Source: Nocardioides exalbidus (lineage in GTDB: Bacteria; Actinomycetota; Actinomycetes; Propionibacteriales; Nocardioidaceae). From it: DNA of 64,000 bases. The position numbers and the translations under genes are program-made. The stretch lies in contig NZ_FNRT01000002.1 of assembly GCF_900105585.1 (NCBI RefSeq), forward strand, positions 1,550,001-1,614,000, given 5' to 3'. The notes below the pieces were generated by a model that worked only from the letters and a program-made list of their open reading frames with translations, made no database searches and had not been told where the DNA came from. Below are positions 34,800 to 42,755 of this stretch, one piece after another (position 1 is the stretch's first letter; each line of letters starts with the position of its first letter).

Positions 34800-35030
34800 T
34801 GCCCGCCCCCTTGTCGAATGTCCACGAAGTCTAACGACGCGCCGCGGGGCCGGCGTGCGAATAGGTCGTTCGCTGCAGTTCAGCGCGTAACCAATCCGGT
34901 GCGTGGCTTCCCGCTGATGTGGCCGGTGCCTACGCCGCAAACAGGCTGGATGGTCGGAACGACTCGCCGAAGGAAGCGCAGCCGCCTCTTGACGGCCCAC
35001 CCGGCTCCGCGCCCCGGTGCTAGGTGCTGC
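34800..35030. other. Gene-free stretch with inverted repeats
   Basis: These 231 bases hold no convincing gene. AACGAC (34833-34838) and GTCGTT (34865-34870) bracket a GC-rich palindromic core containing CGCCG and CGGCG, giving a potential long hairpin upstream of the 74-residue gene. Confidence 0.35.
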
Positions 35031-36530
35031 TCACTCGCTCATGGCCGCCACGCGAGAGAAGAGTCCAATCGACTCCCACGTGGAGGCGATGAGTGCGTTC
35101 TCACGCTCGCCATAGTTGGACCAATCAGGGGCCGGGCGCATCAGGTTGGTCTCCGCTCTGTCGGCGGCTTCCCCGAGCACCGCCTCAAGCTCGACGGAAT
35201 CCAGCACCACCAAGTGCTCCAACTCAGCCACCGAGATCGCAGCGACCGGGAGTTCAGGTCCCGCGAGACGCTCCGCCAGAAGCCAATTCTGAGTCACGTA
35301 AAACGGCTCGAGCGTCACGATAAGACCGACCCGCCGCTTGCCAGCATCGATCCGCGGGTCCGCGGCACTGATCTGATCGATATTGATGTTGGACATGTTG
35401 AGCTGACCGACGGCGTGACCTATCGACTCCTCCGGCGCTGCCATCCACTCTCTGCTTCCGAGCCGCAATGACTCGATCGGCTGGCGGGCCTTGCACTCGA
35501 TGAGCACTAACATGCCAGGCAAATCGAGGAACCAGTCGCAGGAGTCTCGACGTTCCTTCTTCGGCCCGTACTTGAACTCGGGCAGAGTCTCGGCGCCTTG
35601 CACCAGCTTCAGGTGTCGCCCTACATAGTGCTGAAAGACCGGCCCGAGCTCTGTGGTGAACCTGCCAGCGACTTCACGTAGGCCGAAGTGGTAGATGGCC
35701 GGCGGGCTTGCTTTGCGCATGATCGCCTGCACCGAGGGCGCGATAGGCACCGGTGCGACCCCGCTGATGAAAGGCTTGTCCAGCAACGGATTGAACGCGA
35801 ACTTCTTCTGCGCGGCCGGTACGTCGGCCTGCCACTGTTGGTTAATCGCTTTGAACTCTGGCGCCGTTGTGACGAGGTGGTCGTTGAACACACGCCGGAT
35901 GACGTCGAACGAGATCATGCCGTCCAGACCTTCGAATTCTGGTCCGTCGAGCCAATCAAGCGAGAACGAGCCCGCACGCGTCTGAGCCATGACCGAGATG
36001 AGGAAGACGGCCTCGATGTAGTCGTCCACGCTGATCCCGTCGGCGACGGCCTCGAACCAGCCAGGGGTCAACGAGCTCGGACTAAAATCAGGCGGGTACT
36101 CGGCTCCCGAACCAAACAGCAAAATGGAGCGCGACACGTTTGCCATCGCTGAGTTCTGGTTCGGAAACTGCTCGAAGAAGGCTCTGGCCAAAACCTGCCC
36201 GAGGTACTCCGACGAGTCTGAATTGGCCACGAGACGCTCGTCGACGATCAGAGCGTTCTTGTTGCAGAGCCTCAGCAGCGTCTCTTCGTCAGCACCCGGG
36301 TGTTGGAACCGCGCCCACGCGAGAGCCGTTCGCGCGACATCGGCGACGTTCCAGGCAGTCAGGCCTTTGCGCGACCACTCCGGGTCGATCTCGTCTCTCG
36401 CGATTGCGGCTGAGACTCCGGCGGCCAAGACGAGCAGGCTGTCCCGATCGACCTTGCGGACAGCGCTCTTGAACTCGTGCCACGTGGGCATACCTGAGTG
36501 TGAATGGCCATGACGAACACGTGTGCTCAC
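35031..36530 (-). CDS. Predicted PD-(D/E)XK nuclease, putative defence protein
   Basis: A 499-residue protein. The C-terminal half has the order of a PD-(D/E)XK core: a Glu-containing helix RFTTELGPVFQHYVGRHL (about residue 290), then DSCDWFLDL and VLIECKARQPIE (Asp about 330, Glu-x-Lys about 343). The N-terminal 280 residues are helical without recognised domain. No methylase is adjacent, so it is not a classical restriction system. A start at the ATG 39 bases downstream (MPTWHEF) is possible. It stands as a single-gene unit in the island. Confidence 0.65.
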   Translation of the reverse strand: MSTRVRHGHSHSGMPTWHEFKSAVRKVDRDSLLVLAAGVSAAIARDEIDPEWSRKGLTAWNVADVARTALAWARFQHPGADEETLLRLCNKNALIVDERLVANSDSSEYLGQVLARAFFEQFPNQNSAMANVSRSILLFGSGAEYPPDFSPSSLTPGWFEAVADGISVDDYIEAVFLISVMAQTRAGSFSLDWLDGPEFEGLDGMISFDVIRRVFNDHLVTTAPEFKAINQQWQADVPAAQKKFAFNPLLDKPFISGVAPVPIAPSVQAIMRKASPPAIYHFGLREVAGRFTTELGPVFQHYVGRHLKLVQGAETLPEFKYGPKKERRDSCDWFLDLPGMLVLIECKARQPIESLRLGSREWMAAPEESIGHAVGQLNMSNINIDQISAADPRIDAGKRRVGLIVTLEPFYVTQNWLLAERLAGPELPVAAISVAELEHLVVLDSVELEAVLGEAADRAETNLMRPAPDWSNYGERENALIASTWESIGLFSRVAAMSE

Positions 36531-36689
36531 CTGGCCATTGTCCCTGCGAGTTGGCGGGGTCAGAAAGCGCTTCTCTCGCCCAGATCAACGACCTCGCAGA
36601 GATGCTCCACGCGATCCCGCCCGTTGAAGGGATCTGACCCAGCGACCAGCTTCGAGCCCAGCCGACTCCACTGAGGTTGCACATCGAGG

Positions 36690-36705
36690 TGCGTCCTGCC
36701 GCCGC
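36690..36705 (+). repeat. Intergenic element, copy B (TGCGTC-CTGC-CGCCGC)
   Basis: This copy lies 60 bases beyond the stop of the minus-strand HEPN gene. A separate inverted repeat (AACGGCG at 36723-36729 with CGCCGTT at 36752-36758) between the element and the gene end may be the terminator of that operon. Confidence 0.5.
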
Positions 36706-36764
36706 ATGTCTGGCAGCCCACCAACGGCGTCCTACGACGAAGGCACTCCGCGCCGTTTGCCTCG

Positions 36765-37682
36765 TCAATCGTTGCCGTATTCGCCCTCGTGCTCGATGTC
36801 GCTGCTATCGCCATCTACCTCGAAGGTGTCCGCGATCCCGGCCTCCGTGAGCACCTGGTAGTCATCGAGAGCGAGTCCACAGTGCTCGCAACTGAAGTAC
36901 TCGGAATCGACAGTAAGAGTCACGATGGCGTCATAGTCGTTTTCGCCGACGCGTTCGTACTGGACGTCGGTGTCGGAAACCGTGTCGCCCTCAACAGTTC
37001 CCCGGTCGCCGCACGCCGGACATGTCTCGTCCTGAGAGTGCGCGAGCGAGATTGTCATCGGCTGGCCGGGCTGCCATTCTGCCGCAACCTTCGCAGGTAG
37101 CGAGCCCGCCTCGAACTGTGCGCGTCGTTGACGCGCACGCTCCAACAGCATCTCGGTTCGGTGTTCGACGTTCTTCTTGTTCTGTTCCAAGTGAGCGCGG
37201 ACGATGTGCGCCCTGACCTCGCCCACTAGATCGTCGATCTCTCGCTCGCATGCGGCAACGAGGATGACCGCCTGGGCCCAGTAGCGCGGCCACCACCCGG
37301 ACTCGGGGATCTCGGTGAAGCCGGCCGCGGCGCCGTGCAGATACTCGTTGCGCGCGTAAGTGATCTTGTCAGCCTCGGCCTTGGTGAAGGGCTTGAACGC
37401 CTTCTCGCAGCGTGAGTAAAGCGTCTTTGCCGCAACGGATTCGAATCGTGCCTTTCCCGCTATCAGCCCGAGTGCTATCAGGACGTTGGTGCCGTCTTCG
37501 CTGGGGACGGCAATGAGCAGAGGTGATTGCCGGGCAAGAGCCGCTTTGGCGAGGAGTTCCAACGACAGGGACGCCCAAAGAGCTCGCTCATCGAACGAGC
37601 GCACCTCCTCGTCGTCCATAGCTTTGTTGAGAAAGAGCTTCGCTTTTAGCCACAACGCCTCGTGGTCGTACGGGACGCTCAC
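36765..37682 (-). CDS. HEPN-domain protein with C-terminal zinc ribbons
   Basis: A 305-residue protein. The N-terminal helical part ends with ARNEYLHG (Arg111, Asn112, His116), which fits the RNxxxH catalytic motif of HEPN ribonucleases. The C-terminal part has CPACGDRG and CEHCG, a probable zinc ribbon, then an acidic tail. HEPN proteins act as RNases in toxin-antitoxin and anti-phage systems. The GTG start at 37682 overlaps the stop of the TauD-like gene (GTGA), so both are translated together. Function is inferred from the motif only. Confidence 0.65.
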   Translation of the reverse strand: MSVPYDHEALWLKAKLFLNKAMDDEEVRSFDERALWASLSLELLAKAALARQSPLLIAVPSEDGTNVLIALGLIAGKARFESVAAKTLYSRCEKAFKPFTKAEADKITYARNEYLHGAAAGFTEIPESGWWPRYWAQAVILVAACEREIDDLVGEVRAHIVRAHLEQNKKNVEHRTEMLLERARQRRAQFEAGSLPAKVAAEWQPGQPMTISLAHSQDETCPACGDRGTVEGDTVSDTDVQYERVGENDYDAIVTLTVDSEYFSCEHCGLALDDYQVLTEAGIADTFEVDGDSSDIEHEGEYGND

Positions 37683-38335
37683 AACGTCGTGCCCTTCTCG
37701 AACCGGAACATCAGTCGTTGCATCTGTCGGTCGGGGTCGGCCTGTGCATCTGCTCTGGCATGCAGGACGGTGCGGTTGTTGATCACCAGCACCTGGTTCG
37801 GCTCGGACCACTCGAACTCAGTTGCCGACGCAAGGGCGTCCACGAAGAAGTCGACGACCCTGCGGGCACGCGAATCAGCTGGCGTCATGCACCCAGGGTC
37901 GAACCGGAAGCGCGCATTCGCGTAGGCGGGCGCTAGAACACGTGAGACGCCGTCGTCAATAGTGAACAGGCCGTGAGCAAGATCGTCGCGGGTGCCCTCC
38001 GCCAGCTTCCAGTAGGCGGTAGTAGAGAGAATGGTTGGCACGGAACTCGGGTCGGCGGCGGACAGGATGACGATGTCAGGTGGCTTCGGTAGGTGAGCGC
38101 CGTCGGTGTGAAGTGGCTGTGGGCCAGTGCCAAAGGTTGCGCTGAGCGACCTCTTTGGGGCTTCTGCTGCCGCTACAGGGCGTAAGGTTTCGGCCTCGGT
38201 TTGACCATGTCGACCTGCTACGGGGCGCAACTCCATCGAGTATGCCTGGAACTTCAGCGCTTGGGCCGTTGCTGTACCACTCGCCCACCCGTCTCTACGG
38301 GCAGCGGAGATGAGGTCGCGGAGTAATGATGTCAT
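37679..38335 (-). CDS. TauD/TfdA-like Fe(II)/2-oxoglutarate dioxygenase
   Basis: A 218-residue protein, shorter than typical TauD (about 280). The facial triad is visible: His76 and Asp78 in PLHTDGAHL and a distal His (about 192) in NNRTVLHARA, with the 2-oxoglutarate Arg in QRLMFRFEKG. Such enzymes hydroxylate small molecules, proteins or nucleic acids. Coupling to a HEPN-type gene is unusual and suggests a role outside sulfur scavenging. A longer frame to 38464 exists, but the ATG at 38335 is the more plausible start. Confidence 0.75.
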   Translation of the reverse strand: MTSLLRDLISAARRDGWASGTATAQALKFQAYSMELRPVAGRHGQTEAETLRPVAAAEAPKRSLSATFGTGPQPLHTDGAHLPKPPDIVILSAADPSSVPTILSTTAYWKLAEGTRDDLAHGLFTIDDGVSRVLAPAYANARFRFDPGCMTPADSRARRVVDFFVDALASATEFEWSEPNQVLVINNRTVLHARADAQADPDRQMQRLMFRFEKGTTL

Positions 38336-38460
38336 CGTCCATACATCTTGGCAGGCCAGAGTCTTTGGTGATCGCGCGGACAGTGGACGAACGAATTGTC
38401 GCGATGAGTACGGTATTCCGCCTCGAGCTCCCCTCGTGGCCGAGCTGTTGATTCCGCACA

Positions 38461-38517
38461 ACAACCCTATGTTGCTGGACTTTGCCGCTTGGCCAACTTC
38501 CGGAGGCTAGGGTTTGT
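38461..38517. repeat. Imperfect inverted repeat downstream of the HNH gene
   Basis: ACAACCCTA (38461-38469) pairs with TAGGGTTTGT (38508-38517, one extra base), enclosing 38 bases. The right arm includes the stop codon of the minus-strand HNH gene. The large loop makes an ordinary terminator unlikely. A GGTATTCCGCC stretch further along (38412-38422) is a degenerate relative of the island element. Confidence 0.4.
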
Positions 38518-39595
38518 CCTCGCCTTGAGGCTCCTCTGGGTCCTGCGGCCAGTCCCACCACGCATGGCTGCTTCGGCCATCTACCAGTGTGTCTGCGTCG
38601 AAGTCTTCCAGCCAGACCTGGTCGAAGAAGAAGCTCGGCTCGTCGTCGTCACCCAACTCCCAAACAAGGTCGAACTTGAAGCGTGTCGAGAACGTTGCGT
38701 CTCCTTGCGCGTCCTCCAAACCGTCTCCGTCCGCGCTGTCCCTAGCCACAGACGCCGTCGCCAGCCCCTCGAACGCACCCTCGAACTCGAACTCGACCTT
38801 CGCAAGAGCGGTGGCCGAGTACCGCACCGAACCGATCGAGAGGGTCGGCCAGTCGATCGAGACCGATCCCACGTCCGGTGCTCCAAGACCGTCATCGTGC
38901 TGGCGAAGTGCGTTGCCGATGGCCTCCTCGGTCTGTTCAAAGAGATCCTCGACCGGCTCAGCAAGGACCTCATCGAGCGCCCCGCCGGCCACCTGCTCCA
39001 ACACTCCGACGGCGGCTCGCCCCTGCTCGTTGAGACTGACGAAGAAGGAGTGCTCTTCATCCCGGGCTTCGACCGTGACCTCTCGGTGCGTGTAGTAGTC
39101 GGCCTTGCCCTCTCCCAGCTCAGCCAGCCGCTGCACTACGGCCGGCGCACCGACTTCGAAAGCCGCGCGAACGTCGAGATCATCCAGGTCAGCGTTGACC
39201 GCAGTCAGCAACGCGCCGCCCAGATCGGCGGGTGAGGTGAACGCGATGAACCTTCTGGTCACCATAGGCGCGTGCTGTCGCGCCTTCTTGAGGCAGGTCA
39301 GCACGACCGGAAACTGCGTCATATCGGCGTTGCTCTTACGGCCATTACACGGTGCACAGATCGGCGCGAGATTGGCGACAGCGTCAACGTCGTAGTCAGC
39401 GTCGAGCTTGAACGCCTCTCTCAGGCGCTCCCGTTCTGCCTCACTATCTTTCTGCGGCACGATGTGGTCGATCTGAAGTTCTAGATACTTCTTGAACTCC
39501 CGACACCAGTAGCACTGCAGATCCCAGACCTCACACAAGACGTGCCGCAGAACTGCGTTGTCGCCACTGGGCCTGTACCGCACCTCGTCTGCCAT
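38507..39595 (-). CDS. HNH endonuclease domain protein
   Basis: A 362-residue protein. The N-terminal 110 residues hold an HNH nuclease: CYWCREFKKYLELQIDHIVPQ and NLAPICAPCNGRKSN (Cys pairs for zinc, catalytic DH and the Asn). The remaining about 250 residues form an acidic region of unknown fold, perhaps a sensor or immunity part, ending in Asp/Glu/Pro-rich sequence. It is a single-gene unit divergent from the PIN gene. Confidence 0.75.
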   Translation of the reverse strand: MADEVRYRPSGDNAVLRHVLCEVWDLQCYWCREFKKYLELQIDHIVPQKDSEAERERLREAFKLDADYDVDAVANLAPICAPCNGRKSNADMTQFPVVLTCLKKARQHAPMVTRRFIAFTSPADLGGALLTAVNADLDDLDVRAAFEVGAPAVVQRLAELGEGKADYYTHREVTVEARDEEHSFFVSLNEQGRAAVGVLEQVAGGALDEVLAEPVEDLFEQTEEAIGNALRQHDDGLGAPDVGSVSIDWPTLSIGSVRYSATALAKVEFEFEGAFEGLATASVARDSADGDGLEDAQGDATFSTRFKFDLVWELGDDDEPSFFFDQVWLEDFDADTLVDGRSSHAWWDWPQDPEEPQGEDKP

Positions 39596-39817
39596 CGCGC
39601 CCCTTTCGCCCAGACCAACCGCACTCTAAACGCTCGGGTCGCAGTCGTCAGAGGGTTTCATTCCGCGCATGGGGATCGCGAAGCGCTACATGGAAGAGGG
39701 TGATGCGCAAGGAGTGGAGCGACGTCGGCACCACGATCTGTAGCGCGTCCCTGCCGCCTCTCAGACCGCTGCTAGTGAACGGCCGCCGTCACGCCTCGGC
39801 ACAGCTAGGGTCGAGCA

Positions 39818-40813
39818 ATGCTTCATCTGCTCGTGGATACGTCTACCTGGCTCGACCTGGCCAAGCGACGCGACGGTCAGAAGTGGATCGTCGCGATCCG
39901 CGTGCTCGTCCACAACCACGGGATCGAGTTGCTCGTGCCGCCCGTCGTCATTGACGAGTTCGAGCGCAACCGCGAGCGCGTCGAAACCTCCATGACCGCT
40001 AGCGTGGAACAACGCTTCAGACTCATCAAGCAGGACCTCGACGCCTACCGCGCAAGTGACTACGAACAGGCGCTGCGCGTCATAGACGGCCTCGTCTACG
40101 AAGTGCCCCTCATCGGCGCCATGACAACACGGAACTTCGACGAGGTGTTGGAGCTCCTTAGACGCGGGCGCTCAATAGAGGCGGCCGACGCAGAACGCAG
40201 GCGCGTGGTTGAGCGTGCGCTTACCAAAAGCGCACCCTTTCACCGTTCACGCAACAGCGTGGCGGACGCACTCCTAATCGAGTTGTACGCGACCGAGATT
40301 GGTAGGGCGGATCTTGCGGACCAGCCGCACGCCTTCGTCACCAGCAACAGTGACGACTTCTCGCTCCCCAACGGCGACAAGCGCGAGCCACACCCCGACC
40401 TGGCTCCCCTGTTCCAAGACGATGGGACGAGCTATGCGCTCGGCGTGGACGGCCTCAACAGCGTGATGCTTAATCACTTCGGCCCAGAACTCGAAGAGTT
40501 GTTCGACGAGACGGAGTTCCAGGATGAGCCGCGGAGCTTGGCTGAAATCAGCGACGCCGAGCAAGAGATGTTCGACCGTGTTTGGCACCACCGTTCGCTG
40601 CAGCGTGAGTACAAGCTTCGGAAGGAAGGCCGTGACGCCGCTGCCGACAGCAACGCGGGGAATGCCCAAACCGCCCGCGAACGAGTCGAGGAGAAGTACA
40701 CCGAACCGGGTCAGCTGGGTCCATACACCGACTTCGAGCTCGGCATGCTGAACGGCAAGCTGTCCGCCCTGCGGTGGGTACTGGGAGCGGAGTGGGACTT
40801 CCTCGACACTTGA
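39818..40813 (+). CDS. PIN-domain nuclease (DUF4935-like)
   Basis: A 331-residue protein. The PIN core runs through VDTSTWLDLAKR (first Asp), VVIDEFERNRER (Glu), SVADALLIELYA (Asp) and FVTSNSDDF (Asp), the standard four acidic residues. The C-terminal about 130 residues are extra. DUF4935-type PIN proteins are predicted RNases in defence islands. TAGGGT lies six bases upstream of the ATG without a Shine-Dalgarno, so expression is probably leaderless. Confidence 0.75.
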   Translation: MLHLLVDTSTWLDLAKRRDGQKWIVAIRVLVHNHGIELLVPPVVIDEFERNRERVETSMTASVEQRFRLIKQDLDAYRASDYEQALRVIDGLVYEVPLIGAMTTRNFDEVLELLRRGRSIEAADAERRRVVERALTKSAPFHRSRNSVADALLIELYATEIGRADLADQPHAFVTSNSDDFSLPNGDKREPHPDLAPLFQDDGTSYALGVDGLNSVMLNHFGPELEELFDETEFQDEPRSLAEISDAEQEMFDRVWHHRSLQREYKLRKEGRDAAADSNAGNAQTARERVEEKYTEPGQLGPYTDFELGMLNGKLSALRWVLGAEWDFLDT

Positions 40814-40914
40814 GGAATGCGGGCAAAGTGACCTCGCGCTGAGTGCCGCGGACCAGTCACGTTTCAGCCCTTTCGCGTTTCGGGGCCGAGACGTGCGTCT
40901 TATCGCCGCATGCC
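40814..40914 (+). repeat. Intergenic element, copy C, within a 101-bp imperfect inverted repeat
   Basis: The core TGCGTC-TTAT-CGCCGC is at 40894-40909. The left arm GGAATGCGGGCAAAG (40814-40828), which starts right after the PIN stop codon, pairs imperfectly with the right arm CTTATCGCCGCATGCC (40899-40914). The element therefore has an attC-like layout: imperfect arms around a spacer at the 3' end of a gene. Confidence 0.55.
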
Positions 40915-40985
40915 GACGCCCAACGCTGGTTCTAGATGTAGAACTGCCTATGTCGTCGTGTCTCGAACAGCCGAGAACGGTCGCT

Positions 40986-41954
40986 CTACCCAGTGCGCAC
41001 GCTGGCGCGCGTCTCATGTTCGACGCCCTCTGCGTCGTGCCACGTGACCACGCACATCGCCTGCGATCGGGAGCCGAACGCCTGAATCAGCGGAAAGGAA
41101 ACCGAACCACGCGGAGGAAGCAGTTCGATGTGTTGGTCTGCAGTCCTACCGAGGTCGAAGTCGTCGACGACAGCGCCCGCTCCGTCTTCGAACCGCAACG
41201 AGATGTCGGAGACGGGCGTCGACAGCGTGCTTTCGAGCACCAGACTCCACCGGCGTCGTGTGCGCAACCTCCCTCTGCTGTCAGTTACCGACGACTCCGA
41301 CACCTCAACGCGAGGCCACAGCCCTCGCTCGAGCACCTCTCCCCCGGCGCTCACCGTGGCGTTCGTCAGTGTTTCCGGCCGGATCGGCCCGACTTCGCGA
41401 TCATCAACGGGTTCAGTAAGGCCGGCATCGGCTTCTCTTCTTTGCTTCCTCGCGAGAAACGAGAGTACCAAGTCGATCTCGCGACGCAGTTCGTCGAGGG
41501 TTGTATAGGACTTGACGAGTGCTCCGGCGTACAAGCTCTCGACGTATCGGTCCAAGGCCTGTTTCTGCCTAAGGCCATCAGGAGTCGTTATGGGCGGTCG
41601 CGGGCACTCGTTCCGCAGCACGGCAACGTCACGCCCCAAACCAAGCAGAAGGTCGATCTCCTCCGCAGTCCCCGACGGGAAGTCGCGAGTCGGCGTTCCC
41701 ATGCGGTCGGTGAAGACCACCAAGCCGGCGTCAGATTCGTCGACGATCTGAGCATTCAAGACGGCCTGTGCATAGTCGCCTACGCCGGCAGCGGCGTTGT
41801 CTTTCCAGTCGACAACGCTGAAGTGCACGCCATAGATGCGGCCGTGGTCAGCGTTCCAGGAACGCGTTTGGTCCAAGATGATCTGACGGTGTCCACTGTC
41901 GAGATCGCTCGGAGAGGACAGCAGGATCTGCGTCACAAGGGCGCTGTAGGACAC
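40986..41954 (-). CDS. DUF4062/TIR-like domain protein
   Basis: A 322-residue protein. The N-terminal half has the pattern of DUF4062 (a TIR/deoxyribosyltransferase-like fold): ILLSSPSDLDSGHRQIILDQ, then GVGDYAQAVLNAQIVDESDA, VVFTDRMGTPT and SGTAEEIDLLLGLG, with a Glu at the usual catalytic position. A C-terminal beta-rich part follows. Such proteins are often sensors or NAD-consuming effectors in defence. The GTG at 41954 is preferred because GGAGA lies five bases upstream; the longer frame to 42014 has an unconserved leader. Confidence 0.65.
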   Translation of the reverse strand: MSYSALVTQILLSSPSDLDSGHRQIILDQTRSWNADHGRIYGVHFSVVDWKDNAAAGVGDYAQAVLNAQIVDESDAGLVVFTDRMGTPTRDFPSGTAEEIDLLLGLGRDVAVLRNECPRPPITTPDGLRQKQALDRYVESLYAGALVKSYTTLDELRREIDLVLSFLARKQRREADAGLTEPVDDREVGPIRPETLTNATVSAGGEVLERGLWPRVEVSESSVTDSRGRLRTRRRWSLVLESTLSTPVSDISLRFEDGAGAVVDDFDLGRTADQHIELLPPRGSVSFPLIQAFGSRSQAMCVVTWHDAEGVEHETRASVRTG

Positions 41955-42048
41955 TCGGCTCTCCGTAACTGTGATTTGACGCCGGACTAGCGCCTTGGCA
42001 TCGGTCACTCCCACTCATTCTGACAGCACGCCCGCGACCGGTGAGAGG

Positions 42049-42064
42049 TGCGTCAAACCGCCGC
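42049..42064 (+). repeat. Intergenic element, copy D (TGCGTC-AAAC-CGCCGC)
   Basis: TTTGACGC (41975-41982) is an exact inverted match of GCGTCAAA (42050-42057), so the element closes an 83-bp inverted repeat. It lies between the DUF4062 start and the DUF6228-like gene end. Confidence 0.55.
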
Positions 42065-42192
42065 GTGGTGGGGATAGTCAGAGCTACTTGGTGCTGCGCT
42101 CGTCACCCATCCACGGCAAAGAACGTCCGGAGGCTGCGTGCGAGTCGCAGCATCTCCTCACCCGACTCGACATCGACGACCACATTGGCGGA

Positions 42193-42573
42193 TCACTTGT
42201 CGTAGATGCTTGGAGTCAAGCGCCAATCGAGTGACACGTAACCCCGGCTTGTCCGGGTGGCGCTAACGGCCAGGTCGTGGTCTGCGTTCTCCCACGTCTG
42301 AGTGCCCTCCCACCCTCGAAAGTCGCCCGCGACGCCTTCGATGACGCGAGGAAGACCGAATCCGGCAGCGTCGATGCTAATCAGCACGGCTTCGGCGGAG
42401 AATCCGTTGCCCTCCATGCTGACGATGTACTCGACTATGTTGTCGGCTTCGTACAGCGGGTCATGCGGGTCGCGGTACTTGAAGCGCGCCCCGTGGAACC
42501 GGATAGCGGCGCGTCGCTCGCCCGTGTCCCACGTGAGCTCGACCGTCGTGGCGTCATCACCCAGTCGGAGCAT
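42193..42573 (-). CDS. DUF6228-like hypothetical protein
   Basis: A 126-residue protein from the ATG at 42573. It resembles the DUF6228 pattern: an acidic beta-rich protein with VELTWDTGERRAAIRFHG, VLISIDAAGFGLPRVI, GWEGTQTWENADHDLAVSAT and DWRLTPSIY. Function unknown; DUF6228 proteins are common as solitary genes in actinobacterial islands. The frame continues to 42795 but the extra N-terminus is Arg/Pro-rich and overlaps the integrase. Confidence 0.6.
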   Translation of the reverse strand: MLRLGDDATTVELTWDTGERRAAIRFHGARFKYRDPHDPLYEADNIVEYIVSMEGNGFSAEAVLISIDAAGFGLPRVIEGVAGDFRGWEGTQTWENADHDLAVSATRTSRGYVSLDWRLTPSIYDK

Positions 42574-42626
42574 GCCGGGAAGGTTTGCACAGTCCGGCCC
42601 CAAGCGCCGGGATCTTCCGGGATGGG

Positions 42627-42644
42627 TGCGTCCTTCCGCCGCGA
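42627..42644 (+). repeat. Intergenic element, copy E (18-bp repeat, next to integrase)
   Basis: TGCGTCCTTCCGCCGCGA is repeated exactly at 52164-52181. A left arm CCGGGAAGGTTTGCAC near 42575-42590 pairs imperfectly with it. The copy lies in the divergent region 112 bases upstream of the integrase start and could be its attachment site. Confidence 0.6.
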
Positions 42645-42755
42645 TGTCTCTGGCTGCGTGCTCGAGGGCAGCGAACAGGCCTAGCGTCGGGCGAGTGCCT
42701 CGTCCTCGTTCGGCGGACCGGGGCGAGGCTTGCCCGACTCCGCCAGGTGCCACCC

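Noticed and set aside
34800..35030. GTCTAAC at the hairpin resembles the RYYYAAC box of integron attC sites
   Set aside because: No matching GTTRRRY partner lies within about 120 bases, so a canonical attC cannot be claimed. Similar isolated GCCTAAC sequences at 47191 and 51123 also lack partners.
36560..36814. Minus-strand open frame of 84 residues containing GCQTCGGRTHLDVQP
   Set aside because: It overlaps the end of the HEPN gene by about 50 bases, contains repeat copy B, and shows no clear start signal. A zinc-knuckle-like peptide is possible, but support is too weak.
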